Part shown: in pieces, positions 9,001-16,227 of the stretch | Numbering within the stretch: the stretch's first letter is position 1 | How the letters are laid out: each line of letters begins with the position of its first letter | Assembly: GCA_964475125.1 (NCBI GenBank) | Contig: CAYYWP010000002.1 | Location: 5,158-69,157, forward strand | Direction of reading: 5' to 3' | Origin: CAYYWP01 sp964475125 | Lineage (GTDB): Bacteria > Desulfobacterota > Binatia > HRBIN30 > CADEER01 | DNA length: 64,000 nt | The notes under the pieces: model-generated | What the model saw: only the letters and a program-made list of their open reading frames with translations | Told to the model about the DNA's origin: nothing | Databases searched by the model: none | Made by a program: the position numbers and the translations under genes

Positions 9001-10766
9001 GCGAGTGCGACGACAGCACCGGCGGCGGCGCGGGCGGTGCGGGCGGCTTCGCCCTCACCGTCCTCGACGTCGACGACGTCCCCGACGCTCTCTACGCCTA
9101 CATCGGCACCGCGGCGACCGGTTACATGGAGGGCGGAGCGTCGAGCGTCCTGGCGACGACGCCGCTCAGCGCGATCACGAATCCGGTCATCATCACGGAT
9201 CCCTCTCCGTATGCCCTGCTCATCGCCGGCGGCGGCGGCGGCGGCGGACACACCCACTGCGTCAACGGCGAAGGCTTCGACGGAGGCGACGGAGGAGACG
9301 GCGGCATCGCCATCGCCGACGCGACCGACGACGGGAAAGCGGTGAGCGTCTCCGGCGACGACGGACAGGAGAGCCAGGACGGTCAGGCGTCCAACGTCGC
9401 CGGCGGCAAGGGCGGCAACCCGTCGCCCTACGAGGGCGGCGCCGGCACCGGCGGTTCCACCGGCACCGAGGGGGTCGGCGGTTGGGGCACCGTAGACGAT
9501 GCCAAGTGGAACGACAGCGGCTCGCTCATCCCGGCGGTGGAAGGGTGCGCGACTCCGCCGCCGACACCGACGCCACAGACGCCCGGGCAGTGGTGCGCCG
9601 GCAACGGTGGCGCCACGCACGACAACGGCGGCGGCGGTGGCGGCGGCTTCGGCGGCGGCGGCGGCGGAACCCAGAACGGCAACGACGCCGGCAGCGGCGG
9701 CGGCGGCGGCGGCAGCTGGGCGGCGGCGAACACCGCGTTCGACGCCTCGGCCCCGATCGACGATGTCCCGAGCTCGCCCAACGGCACCGGCGGCGCGGTG
9801 CAGCTCGTCTATCACACCTCCACGCCCGAGGTTGCGACCTGCGTCCTGTCGACGGAGACCTCCAGCGTCGCGTGCGCGCTCTCGACCAGCTTCACCGCCG
9901 TCGATCTCGACGATGTGAAGGCGCTGGCGATCGCGGCCGTCGCCGCGGGCTATACCACTCCGCCCTCGATCACCGACGATTCCCTCATGTGGATCCGAGC
10001 CTGGGGAGGCGCCGGCGGAGCCGGCCACGACGCGAGCGGCGGCTCGCAAGGCCTGGCGCAGACCTTGACGACGCTCTCCGACTACGAGTCCGCGCACGGG
10101 TCGAGCGCGCTGTTCTACTACGTCGGCGAGGTCGGCGACGACAATCACTCCGCCGGCAAGGGCGGCGCCTCGACCATCGTCAGCACCGCCGATCTCTCGC
10201 AGAGCGCGGCATGCCTCCCGCCCACGAGCAGCGATTGCACCCAGAACATCGTGCTCGTCGCCGGCGGCGGCGGCGGTGGTGGCGTCGGCAGCGGCGAGAA
10301 CGGCGGCGGCGGCGGATCGGCCATTGCCGAGAAGGACGCGAGCGCATCCGTCGGCGGCTCCTCCACCGATGCCGGCGGCGGCTCCGAAGGCAAGGGCGGT
10401 TCGGAGGGCTCTGCGGGCGACGGCGGCAGCGGCGGGTCAGACGGTATCGGCGGCCTGGGAGGCCCGGTACACGTCGGCAGCGGCGCATCGTCGCGGAATG
10501 GCTGGGTCAACGGCACGCCGTCCACGGTCGGCTCCGATGGTGAGGGCGGCGAGGGCGCACACGACAGCTCCAGCGGCAATATCGGGGGCGGCGGTGGCGG
10601 CGGTTGGGGCGGCGGCGGCGGTGGCGGCGCCGGCGGCAGCGTCGGCCACGGCGGTGGCGGCGGCGGCAGCTACGCCGCTGCCGGAACACAGACCGGCAGC
10701 GTGCCATCGGGCAGCAACAGCTCGTCGAACGGCAAGGTCGAGATCGGTTTCCTCTTCACCGAGTGA
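6096..10766 (+). CDS. Glycine-rich lipoprotein with Cys-rich repeats and two glycine-rich domains
   Basis: This is a 1556-residue protein. GTG 6096 is chosen because AGGAG at 6085-6089 lies 6 nt upstream and GTGA overlaps the previous stop; ATG 6123 is an alternative. A lipobox (ALVSGC) predicts a lipid-modified Cys after a short signal peptide. Next come a TPTEFVPGP linker nearly identical to the one in the preceding gene, two Cys-rich repeats beginning VCCDCGGGLC (about 6350 and 6490), and a long Pro/Thr tract (6610-6945). The middle is predicted beta-rich and unrecognised. Two glycine-rich domains follow (about 8965-9830 and 9990-10760), each with an IRAWG or FRAWG start and a VAGGGGGGG-type core. 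Family and partner are unknown; position between RHS genes suggests a surface-complex component. Confidence 0.8.
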   Translation: MNQATGARAMRPNHSIVAPFALIAVLALVSGCGSDSTPAPASTATAAPDSTNTPTAPTQTRTPTEFVPGPDQTNTPTPTSAPAGSVCCDCGGGLCVDDTGSGCGVCTSVSGASCGSGGCATFTPTPTATPGPVCCDCGGGLCLQDTGSGCGVCTAFADSVCLSGSCVALTATPTITPTSPPTATWTASPTFTATFTPSLTSTSTPLPTATHTPTITETPTHTRTPTVTDTPTATHTVTHTFTVTSTHTVTPTHTITPTFTATATYTRTPTPTVTQTPTPTTECIAGESDICTLTHSTLFAIAHSYNDPTNTVLYRVTIPAWDTGTDWGDGNNGFFYQITLANNGTTVATRNYVPFNGLGVTSTDSGRGQPELLGFSFIYPADLSLTPDTASITVTACSNFASTSDGTPTATPGSSLTCAKSYWSDTYSPLITPSTSGPPFSGNVSLTVVGKISNTDTVSLPNTGVYAASVEVKVTNTSLSDDELQWLYDHLVFYNTNGDVFTNDLYDSDLPDSFGFLPVETAGYAEPATTPAMYFTKYGDQAGVASASSPNQQYFVYSRESGPTTFSAVPGYIYDVPPTPPQTGTSCTILEPQGGGQRCGMPTPGSGLSTSGALAVTTTSKLSGNVSLSADDGYTAGEKEIRSFTFTTTNTEDTCVSALNPLAVNTSLAYNPPNYVLDDDLVGWGGSFPTALYYVTDTGFGNCSASETPFCDRTSDYVGYVPHYGTGGTLNGGSTSATTIAAFTLADEYQVESAQTDNRLVWFDNCGYGYVYNDTDVSGRIQTLPEPPNSGKTYIYTIENDLGFAVVFAKECCASFHQYNDTFGTLEPPQQIDDSYGIFVAADQSLTYETLFSDEAMVVYDAATGVQLFKLRLHPTESAVYGCNQSGWDVGVTGSGVDYTVTLGSGSLTCSEVGSCPFGMTASTSDDEVSCTATTSSFVLGLPDWKDEVSAADDLVQFRAWGAGGYEGGECDDSTGGGAGGAGGFALTVLDVDDVPDALYAYIGTAATGYMEGGASSVLATTPLSAITNPVIITDPSPYALLIAGGGGGGGHTHCVNGEGFDGGDGGDGGIAIADATDDGKAVSVSGDDGQESQDGQASNVAGGKGGNPSPYEGGAGTGGSTGTEGVGGWGTVDDAKWNDSGSLIPAVEGCATPPPTPTPQTPGQWCAGNGGATHDNGGGGGGGFGGGGGGTQNGNDAGSGGGGGGSWAAANTAFDASAPIDDVPSSPNGTGGAVQLVYHTSTPEVATCVLSTETSSVACALSTSFTAVDLDDVKALAIAAVAAGYTTPPSITDDSLMWIRAWGGAGGAGHDASGGSQGLAQTLTTLSDYESAHGSSALFYYVGEVGDDNHSAGKGGASTIVSTADLSQSAACLPPTSSDCTQNIVLVAGGGGGGGVGSGENGGGGGSAIAEKDASASVGGSSTDAGGGSEGKGGSEGSAGDGGSGGSDGIGGLGGPVHVGSGASSRNGWVNGTPSTVGSDGEGGEGAHDSSSGNIGGGGGGGWGGGGGGGAGGSVGHGGGGGGSYAAAGTQTGSVPSGSNSSSNGKVEIGFLFTE

Positions 10767-10781
10767 GCGAACGGAGGGCGC

Positions 10782-12611
10782 ATGATCTCGATTCGAACGA
10801 TCGCAGGAACGGCGTCGGCGATGCGGCACATCCGCACGATCAGCCTGACGCTGGCGCTCGTCGTCGCTCTCGGCGACTCGAGTCGAGCGGCCACCCAGGT
10901 CACGACCACGACCTACCAGTACAATAGCGACCGGGCCCTCACCGCGGTGACGACGCAGGTGGACGGGGGCGCGGCGTCGACCGTGTACCTCGTCTACGAC
11001 AACTTCGTTCCGAGCGCCTCCGATCCGACCAGCGGCACGGTGCTCGCCGGCAACGGCAACCTCACCGGCATCGGTCCGGCGACGAGTGGCGCCTACACGA
11101 CCTCGTTCCAGTACGATCAGCGCAATCGCCTCACCGCCGCGGCGACGGCGTCACAGTCCGTGTCGTACACCTACGACGCCTCGAGCCGCTTGGCATCGTC
11201 GACGCTGGGCAGCGACAGCCTCGACTTCTACTTCGACAACGCGGCCAACGGGCCGATGGCGAACCTCAACCAGAAGTCCACTGGAGTCTGGTCGAGCTAC
11301 CTCGGCAACGTGACCTATCTCAGCGACGGCACCGAACAGATGCTCTGCAGCCCGCGCAAGGACATAGCCGGCGTGTTCGATGCGAGCGCGCAGAGCTTCG
11401 CGCCGGTGCGCTACGATCCGTACGGAGCGACTGCGAACGGCTCGCCAGCGGCGCAGTCGACCTACGACTTGAAGAGCAATCCGCTTCTCTACACCGGCCA
11501 GTATCAAGATCCGACGTGGCTGGGGTACTACCTGCGCCATCGCTGGTACCTGCCCGCGTATCAGACGTTCCTCAGTCGCGACCCGGTCGACAAGATGCAT
11601 CGCTACGGCTACGCGACCGGCGATCCGATCGGGCGAATCGACCCGAGTGGGCTCTACAGTGTCGAGAACAGCGCTCGCCGGTTCCTGCGCGACCTCCACG
11701 CCGGTGGCAACGGCGCGCGCGGCACGGCGGCGCGCTTCTTCCTCGGCGGCATCATCGGCATCACCCAGATCATCGCCCACCCGGCGGCGTACTGGCACGA
11801 GATCGTGCGCGACTCGCACGGGCTCACGGCCTTCCTCGCCATCGGCGTCTTCGCCGAGATCGGCACCGGCGGCTGGGGGCCGTTCTACGACCTGGCCGGC
11901 AGCTACACCACGCGCTTCCTCACCCGTCACGCGATCGATCTCGGCGTCGGCGGCTCTGCCGCCGCCTTCTCCTCTTACCAGCACGGGCGCTTCGACTGGC
12001 GCTCGTTCGCGCAGGGCATCGAGTATACCGCCGGCGGCATCTTCTGGGCGCGTGACCTCGGCGGTTTCGGCTACAAACCGTTCGACATGAGCGCGAAGAA
12101 CGTCGACGACATGATCGCGGATCACGTCGGCTCCGGCAGCAACGACGTCCTCGTGTTCCGCCAGCGCTCCGCGGGCTTCACCGCGAAAACCACGCCGCTC
12201 GCGGAACGCTTCGGCATCGGCAACTACCACGAAGGGGTCTTTGCGGTCGGACGCGAGGGAAGCTGGTTCGGCAACATCAACGTGGACGACTCGGGGCAGT
12301 ACATCTGGAAGACCGCTTGGGGGGACACGCCGTGGCCCGCGAGGGCCGAAGCCGAGTATCAGTTCGTCGGAACGTATCGCGCGGACGCGGTAAAGACCGC
12401 CTTCCTCGATCGCGCCGGCGCCGAAGCCCACAACCAGTACGAGCTCGAGCAGAGGGCAAACGGGAAGGTCGAGATCCCCGAGCCGAACTACAGCAAGTAC
12501 TTCAACAACTGCCAGCAGAACGCGGCACGCCTGCGACAGCAGATCATGGCTCTCCATGCCAAGCCGCTGCCCGAGATCGAGGATTTCGAGCCGATCGATG
12601 ACGGGCAGTGA
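10782..12611 (+). CDS. RHS core protein with LRAT/NlpC-like C-terminal tip
   Basis: This is a 609-residue protein starting at ATG 10782, with GGAGG at 10773-10777, 15 bp after the lipoprotein gene. A signal peptide (SLTLALVVALGDSSRAA) is followed by a few YD repeats and a complete RHS core (SRDPVDKMHRYGYATGDP, DPSGL) at about residues 265-288. The next ~130 residues match the same region in the RHS gene at the window start, but the tip (about 430-609) differs. The tip holds NYHEGVF (His483) and FNNCQQNA (Asn576-Cys577). A His followed at a distance by an NC box is the arrangement of circularly permuted papain-like folds (LRAT, NlpC/P60). Activity is inferred, perhaps a peptidase or acyltransferase. 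The next gene is convergent, so there is no obvious immunity partner. Confidence 0.82.
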   Translation: MISIRTIAGTASAMRHIRTISLTLALVVALGDSSRAATQVTTTTYQYNSDRALTAVTTQVDGGAASTVYLVYDNFVPSASDPTSGTVLAGNGNLTGIGPATSGAYTTSFQYDQRNRLTAAATASQSVSYTYDASSRLASSTLGSDSLDFYFDNAANGPMANLNQKSTGVWSSYLGNVTYLSDGTEQMLCSPRKDIAGVFDASAQSFAPVRYDPYGATANGSPAAQSTYDLKSNPLLYTGQYQDPTWLGYYLRHRWYLPAYQTFLSRDPVDKMHRYGYATGDPIGRIDPSGLYSVENSARRFLRDLHAGGNGARGTAARFFLGGIIGITQIIAHPAAYWHEIVRDSHGLTAFLAIGVFAEIGTGGWGPFYDLAGSYTTRFLTRHAIDLGVGGSAAAFSSYQHGRFDWRSFAQGIEYTAGGIFWARDLGGFGYKPFDMSAKNVDDMIADHVGSGSNDVLVFRQRSAGFTAKTTPLAERFGIGNYHEGVFAVGREGSWFGNINVDDSGQYIWKTAWGDTPWPARAEAEYQFVGTYRADAVKTAFLDRAGAEAHNQYELEQRANGKVEIPEPNYSKYFNNCQQNAARLRQQIMALHAKPLPEIEDFEPIDDGQ

Positions 12612-12694
12612 GACGACGACGCCATTCCGCGGGGCGGCGCTGTCGACGCCATGCTCCGGCCATGCCATCCCCGCCATCCACGGCGTTCTCCTGC

Positions 12695-13645
12695 TCAGTA
12701 CGACAGCGTCGCGCTGGTCGCGGACGCCTCGACTCCGTACGGGCACTGCGGCGTGACGTCGTTCACGAAGGTCGACCAGTCGGGCTCGAGGACGTTCCCG
12801 TCCTCGTCCTCGAGGGTGACCTCCGCGAAGGTGATCGCCGGACTGTCGGGATACTGGCTGCAGTCGCTGACGGCGTAGGCCTCGAGCACGCCGCCGTAGA
12901 TCGACGTGAACGACGAGGTCACGTCGGCGGCGGTGAGCGTCGTCGAGGTTCCCTGACTGATGTCGGCGGTCTCGATGTCCCAGTCGCAGCCGGAATCCGA
13001 GCACGACGCCGCCATCGTGCCGAGGATCGTGTCGCCGGGGCTGACGTCGATCGGTGACGAGTAGAACGTCCACCCCGAAGGGCAGCAGAACCAGCTCGCC
13101 GCGGTCCAGAAGTCGCCACCGCCGGACGCGCTCGAGCCGTACTGCAGAACCGGTTGCAGGATCGTCGAGCCGTCGCCGGGCTCGGCGCCGGGGAAGAAGA
13201 AGACGGTGCCGCCGGTCGACACGGGCAGCGGCGGCACCGAGAACACGGCGCTGAGAAACCCGAGGCCGCTCGCCGAGCTCCAGTACGATGCCTCGATCCA
13301 GCCGCTGGTAGTGGGATCGATGGGGCGCCGCACGATCGGCGTGAAGGTACGTGCGTTGAGGCGAGGGTACGCGCAGGACTCGAGCCGCTCCCGCTCGCCG
13401 TTGGCCCGCAACACGATTCCTCCGGCGCTGATCCGCTCGCCGGCGGCGAGCGCCCCGACACACGAGTGGTGCATCAACCCGTGCGGCGTGGCGACGTAGC
13501 CCTCCGGCGCCGACGAGGAGCCGCCGGAGCCGTCGCCGGCACAGCCGGCCATCGCGGCGACGACCGCCCACAGGGCAATCGGACCCAGGATCGCGCGAGC
13601 GATCCGTCTCGATCTGTGCTTCCCGATCATTCCTTCCGGACCCAT
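12695..13645 (-). CDS. Secreted lipoprotein, eqolisin/neprosin-like beta-sandwich family (tentative)
   Basis: This is a 316-residue protein on the minus strand, convergent with the RHS gene. ATG 13645 is preceded by GGAG about 9 nt upstream; an in-frame ATG at 13630 is the alternative, and the frame further upstream is repeat DNA. The N-terminus has a hydrophobic stretch ending in MAGC, a lipobox. The body contains GWIEASYW, FFFPGAEPGDG, ILQPVLQYG and FWTAASWFCC, and has six or more Cys. I recall similar Trp-rich, beta-rich secreted proteins in fungi and actinobacteria that resemble glutamic peptidases, but catalytic residues cannot be assigned from this sequence alone. It is a single-gene unit with no partner. 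Confidence 0.6.
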   Translation of the reverse strand: MGPEGMIGKHRSRRIARAILGPIALWAVVAAMAGCAGDGSGGSSSAPEGYVATPHGLMHHSCVGALAAGERISAGGIVLRANGERERLESCAYPRLNARTFTPIVRRPIDPTTSGWIEASYWSSASGLGFLSAVFSVPPLPVSTGGTVFFFPGAEPGDGSTILQPVLQYGSSASGGGDFWTAASWFCCPSGWTFYSSPIDVSPGDTILGTMAASCSDSGCDWDIETADISQGTSTTLTAADVTSSFTSIYGGVLEAYAVSDCSQYPDSPAITFAEVTLEDEDGNVLEPDWSTFVNDVTPQCPYGVEASATSATLSY

Positions 13646-13770
13646 GCTCTTTGTCTCCGCCGATGCGGCCTTTTGCAACCCTTCACGGCTGGATCCCTTG
13701 CCAGCGGGGCGAGACTGAAGTTCGCGGTGGCACTGTCCAAGAACATGAGCCCCAATCCGAAAGGAACCTT

Positions 13771-13920
13771 TCACCACGAAGAACACGAAGCCCGCGAAGG
13801 TTGCGGCGCCGAGCCGTGACGCGTGGATCATTCTCGGCCCCATAGGTGTGAGCTTCCCGCCCTTCCTCGCCCGGCCGAGCGACCCTTACCACTCGCCCTC
13901 TTCGTGGCCTTCGTGGTTTC
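13771..13920. repeat. Inverted repeat element, CACGAAG family
   Basis: The left end reads TCACCACGAAGAACACGAAG and the right end carries its imperfect complement, CTTCGTGGCCTTCGTGG. The unit is about 150 bp and lies wholly between genes. Similar CACGAAG intergenic repeats occur widely in high-GC environmental bacteria; function unknown. Confidence 0.6.
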
Positions 13921-13937
13921 AAGGGACTTCGGATGAG

Positions 13938-13966
13938 GGTCAGCTGACTGCTGACCGAGGGTCTTT
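13938..13966 (+). terminator. Terminator-like hairpin before the hydantoinase operon
   Basis: GGTCAGC (13938-13944) pairs perfectly with GCTGACC (13950-13956) across a 5-nt loop, followed 6 nt later by TTTT. The stem is short and the T run weak, and no gene upstream on this strand needs it, so it could also be part of the adjacent repeat or a leader structure. Confidence 0.3.
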
Positions 13967-14118
13967 TCCTGTAGTCTCCGGCGGCCGAGATCGGACCGCG
14001 GGCAGCAAGGTGGCACGCCGGCCCACCGGGTGTGGGCAACGCCGATGGGTTGTGCTCGAATGGTCGGGCGCCCGGCAGGGCAACCGGAAACAGGATGCAG
14101 CCAGTCGAGGGATAGAGC

Positions 14119-16227
14119 ATGGGATTTCGCGTCGGTGTGGATGTCGGCGGTACGTTCACGGATTTCCTCGTCGTCGATGAGCGCGGCAATGCCGATATCT
14201 TCAAGACTTCCACCACCCCGGGCGATCCGACACGGGGGTTGTTTCGCGGTCTCGAGAAGGCCGCCACCGCGCGGCGGCTGACGCTGGCGCAGTTTCTCGA
14301 CCGCGTCGATACCGTCGTGCACGGCACCACGATCACCACCAACGCCACGCTCACCGGTGACGGCGCCATCACCGGGTTCGTGACGACGAAGGGATTCCGC
14401 GATGTGCTCAACATGCGCCGCGGCCTCAAGGAACGGCAGTACGACAAGTACGCGCCATCGGCATCGTTGGTGCCGCGCCATCTCATCCGCGTCGTCGACG
14501 AGCGCGTCTCGGTCACCGGCGCGGTCCTGACGCCGCTCGACGAGCATGACGTGCGGGAAGCCGCGCGCTATTTCCGCGACCATGGGGTCGAGGCGGTCGC
14601 GGTGTCGTTCCTCTGGTCGTTTCTCTACCCGCGGCACGAACAGCGCGTGCGCGAGATCCTCGAGGAGGAACTGCCGGGCGTGTACGTCTCGCTGTCCACC
14701 GAGATCCTGCCGCAGATCCGCGTCTACGAGCGCCACAGCACCACCGCGCTGAACGCCTATGTCGGCCCGGTGCTGACGCGTTACCTGACGCGGCTGCAGG
14801 CGGAGCTGCAGCAGCGCCGCTTCCGCGGCAAGCTGCTGATCATGCAGTCCAACGGTGGCGTCATGTCTCCGCAAGTGGCGCAGCGCTTCGCCTCCAACAC
14901 CCTGCTGTCCGGGCCGGCGGGCGCGCCGATGGCGGGCGTCTTTTACGGTGGGACGCACGGCTTCCGCAACGTCATCACGGTCGACATGGGCGGCACCTCG
15001 TTCGATGTCGCCCTGGTCAAGGATGCGCAGCCCGGCCTCACGACCGAGGGCACCATCGGCGGCCACCGCATCGCCTCGCTGATCCTCGATATTCACACCA
15101 TCGGCGCCGGCGGCGGCTCGATCGCCTGGCTCGACGGCGGCGGCATGCTGGCCGTCGGACCGAAGAGCGCCGGTGCCGAGCCCGGACCCGCCTGCTACGG
15201 GCGCGGTGGCACGACGCCCACGGTGACCGATGCGCAGTACCTGCTCGGCTACCTCGATCCGGCGCTGTTCGAGGCCGGGGAGATCAATTTCGATCGCGAG
15301 GCGTCGCGCCAAGCGGTGCAGCAACACGTCGCGGACCCGCTCGGGATGAGCGTGGTCGAAGCCGCCTCCGGCATCTACGACATCGTCAACAGCAACATGG
15401 CCGCCGCCCTCGGCGTGGTGTCGGTGCAGCGCGGCTACGATCCGCGCGAATTCGCGCTCGTGGTGGCCGGTGGCGCCGGGCCGATCCATGCCGCGCCGAT
15501 TGCGCGCGAACTGCAGATTCCGCTGATCCTGATCCCGCGCGCGTCGTCGGTGTTCTGTGCGGCGGGGATGCTGATCTCCGATCTCAAGCACGATTTCGTC
15601 CGCACCTACGCGCGCGACTTCGCGCAGGTGCGCGCCGCGGAAGTGCGCGAGCTGTACGGCGAGATGGACACCGCCGCGCGGCGTGTGTTGAAGGCCGAGC
15701 ACGTTCCGGCGCGCCGCATCGAGATCGATTACACCGCCGATGTGCGCTACGTCGGTCAATTCAACGAGGTCGAGGTCGCGGTGCCCGGCAAGGGCCGCAT
15801 CGACGCCAAGGCGTTGGCGCGCATCGCGGAGGATTTTCATGCCCGCCATGACAGCCTCTACGGCTACTCGATGCGCGGCGCGCCGCTCGAGCTCATCAAT
15901 CTGCGCATCACCGCGCGCGGGCGCACCGACAAGCCGAAACAGGAAAAGATGAAGCGCCGCGGCCGGAGTGCCGCGCAGGCTCGCATTGGCAAGCGCAAGG
16001 CGTATTTCGCCGGCCGTTTCCGCACCGTACCGGTGTACGACGGACTGGCGCTCGCCGCCGGCAACCAGGTCTCGGGCCCGGCGATCGTGGTGCAGCCGAC
16101 CACGACCATCATCGTGCCGCCGGATTTCGATTTCCAGTGTGACGACTTTGGCAACTACCTCATGTATGCCAAGGGCCAGAATGTGGCCCGGCTCTGCAAG
16201 GCATTGCGTCAGGAGGGGGGAAAATGA
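14119..16227 (+). CDS. hyuA: Hydantoinase/oxoprolinase family, subunit A (first copy)
   Basis: This is a 702-residue protein, full length for the family. It starts MGFRVGVDVGGTFTDF, the phosphate-binding signature of the acetate-kinase-like fold, with VVHGTTITTNA near residue 71 and a second DMGGTSFDVAL motif near 289. GAGGG lies about 8 nt before the start. Family members (5-oxoprolinase, N-methylhydantoinase, caprolactamase, acetone and acetophenone carboxylases) pair with a B subunit for ATP-dependent ring opening or carboxylation. The B gene overlaps by 4 bp. The substrate cannot be read from the sequence. The downstream CoA ligases, mutase and beta-oxidation genes suggest the product is an organic acid fed into CoA thioester metabolism. 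Confidence 0.9.
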   Translation: MGFRVGVDVGGTFTDFLVVDERGNADIFKTSTTPGDPTRGLFRGLEKAATARRLTLAQFLDRVDTVVHGTTITTNATLTGDGAITGFVTTKGFRDVLNMRRGLKERQYDKYAPSASLVPRHLIRVVDERVSVTGAVLTPLDEHDVREAARYFRDHGVEAVAVSFLWSFLYPRHEQRVREILEEELPGVYVSLSTEILPQIRVYERHSTTALNAYVGPVLTRYLTRLQAELQQRRFRGKLLIMQSNGGVMSPQVAQRFASNTLLSGPAGAPMAGVFYGGTHGFRNVITVDMGGTSFDVALVKDAQPGLTTEGTIGGHRIASLILDIHTIGAGGGSIAWLDGGGMLAVGPKSAGAEPGPACYGRGGTTPTVTDAQYLLGYLDPALFEAGEINFDREASRQAVQQHVADPLGMSVVEAASGIYDIVNSNMAAALGVVSVQRGYDPREFALVVAGGAGPIHAAPIARELQIPLILIPRASSVFCAAGMLISDLKHDFVRTYARDFAQVRAAEVRELYGEMDTAARRVLKAEHVPARRIEIDYTADVRYVGQFNEVEVAVPGKGRIDAKALARIAEDFHARHDSLYGYSMRGAPLELINLRITARGRTDKPKQEKMKRRGRSAAQARIGKRKAYFAGRFRTVPVYDGLALAAGNQVSGPAIVVQPTTTIIVPPDFDFQCDDFGNYLMYAKGQNVARLCKALRQEGGK

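Larger units (their letters stand above)
13646..14118. other. Intergenic region with inverted CACGAAG repeat and terminator-like hairpin
   Basis: No convincing gene in 473 bp between the divergent lipoprotein gene and hydantoinase operon. It contains an inverted repeat of the dispersed type built on ACCACGAAG..CACGAAG (13771-13790 and 13899-13920) and a hairpin at 13938-13956. The last ~160 bp should hold the promoter of the 14119 operon, but I cannot assign -35 and -10 boxes, and I see no cobalamin riboswitch box. Confidence 0.6.

Noticed and set aside
5802..10148. Very long minus-strand ORF (1448 codons) and similar long antisense frames at 1786-4026 and 4093-6024.
   Set aside because: They mirror the strongly biased codons of the plus-strand shell and lipoprotein genes, are Arg/Val/Gly-rich and show no family motifs.
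9217..10670. GGC microsatellite runs as phase-variation switches.
   Set aside because: They encode glycine stretches; a three-base unit cannot shift the frame when it expands.
13938..14118. Cobalamin riboswitch upstream of the operon with the B12 mutase.
   Set aside because: No recognisable B12-box or multi-helix core is visible in the region.
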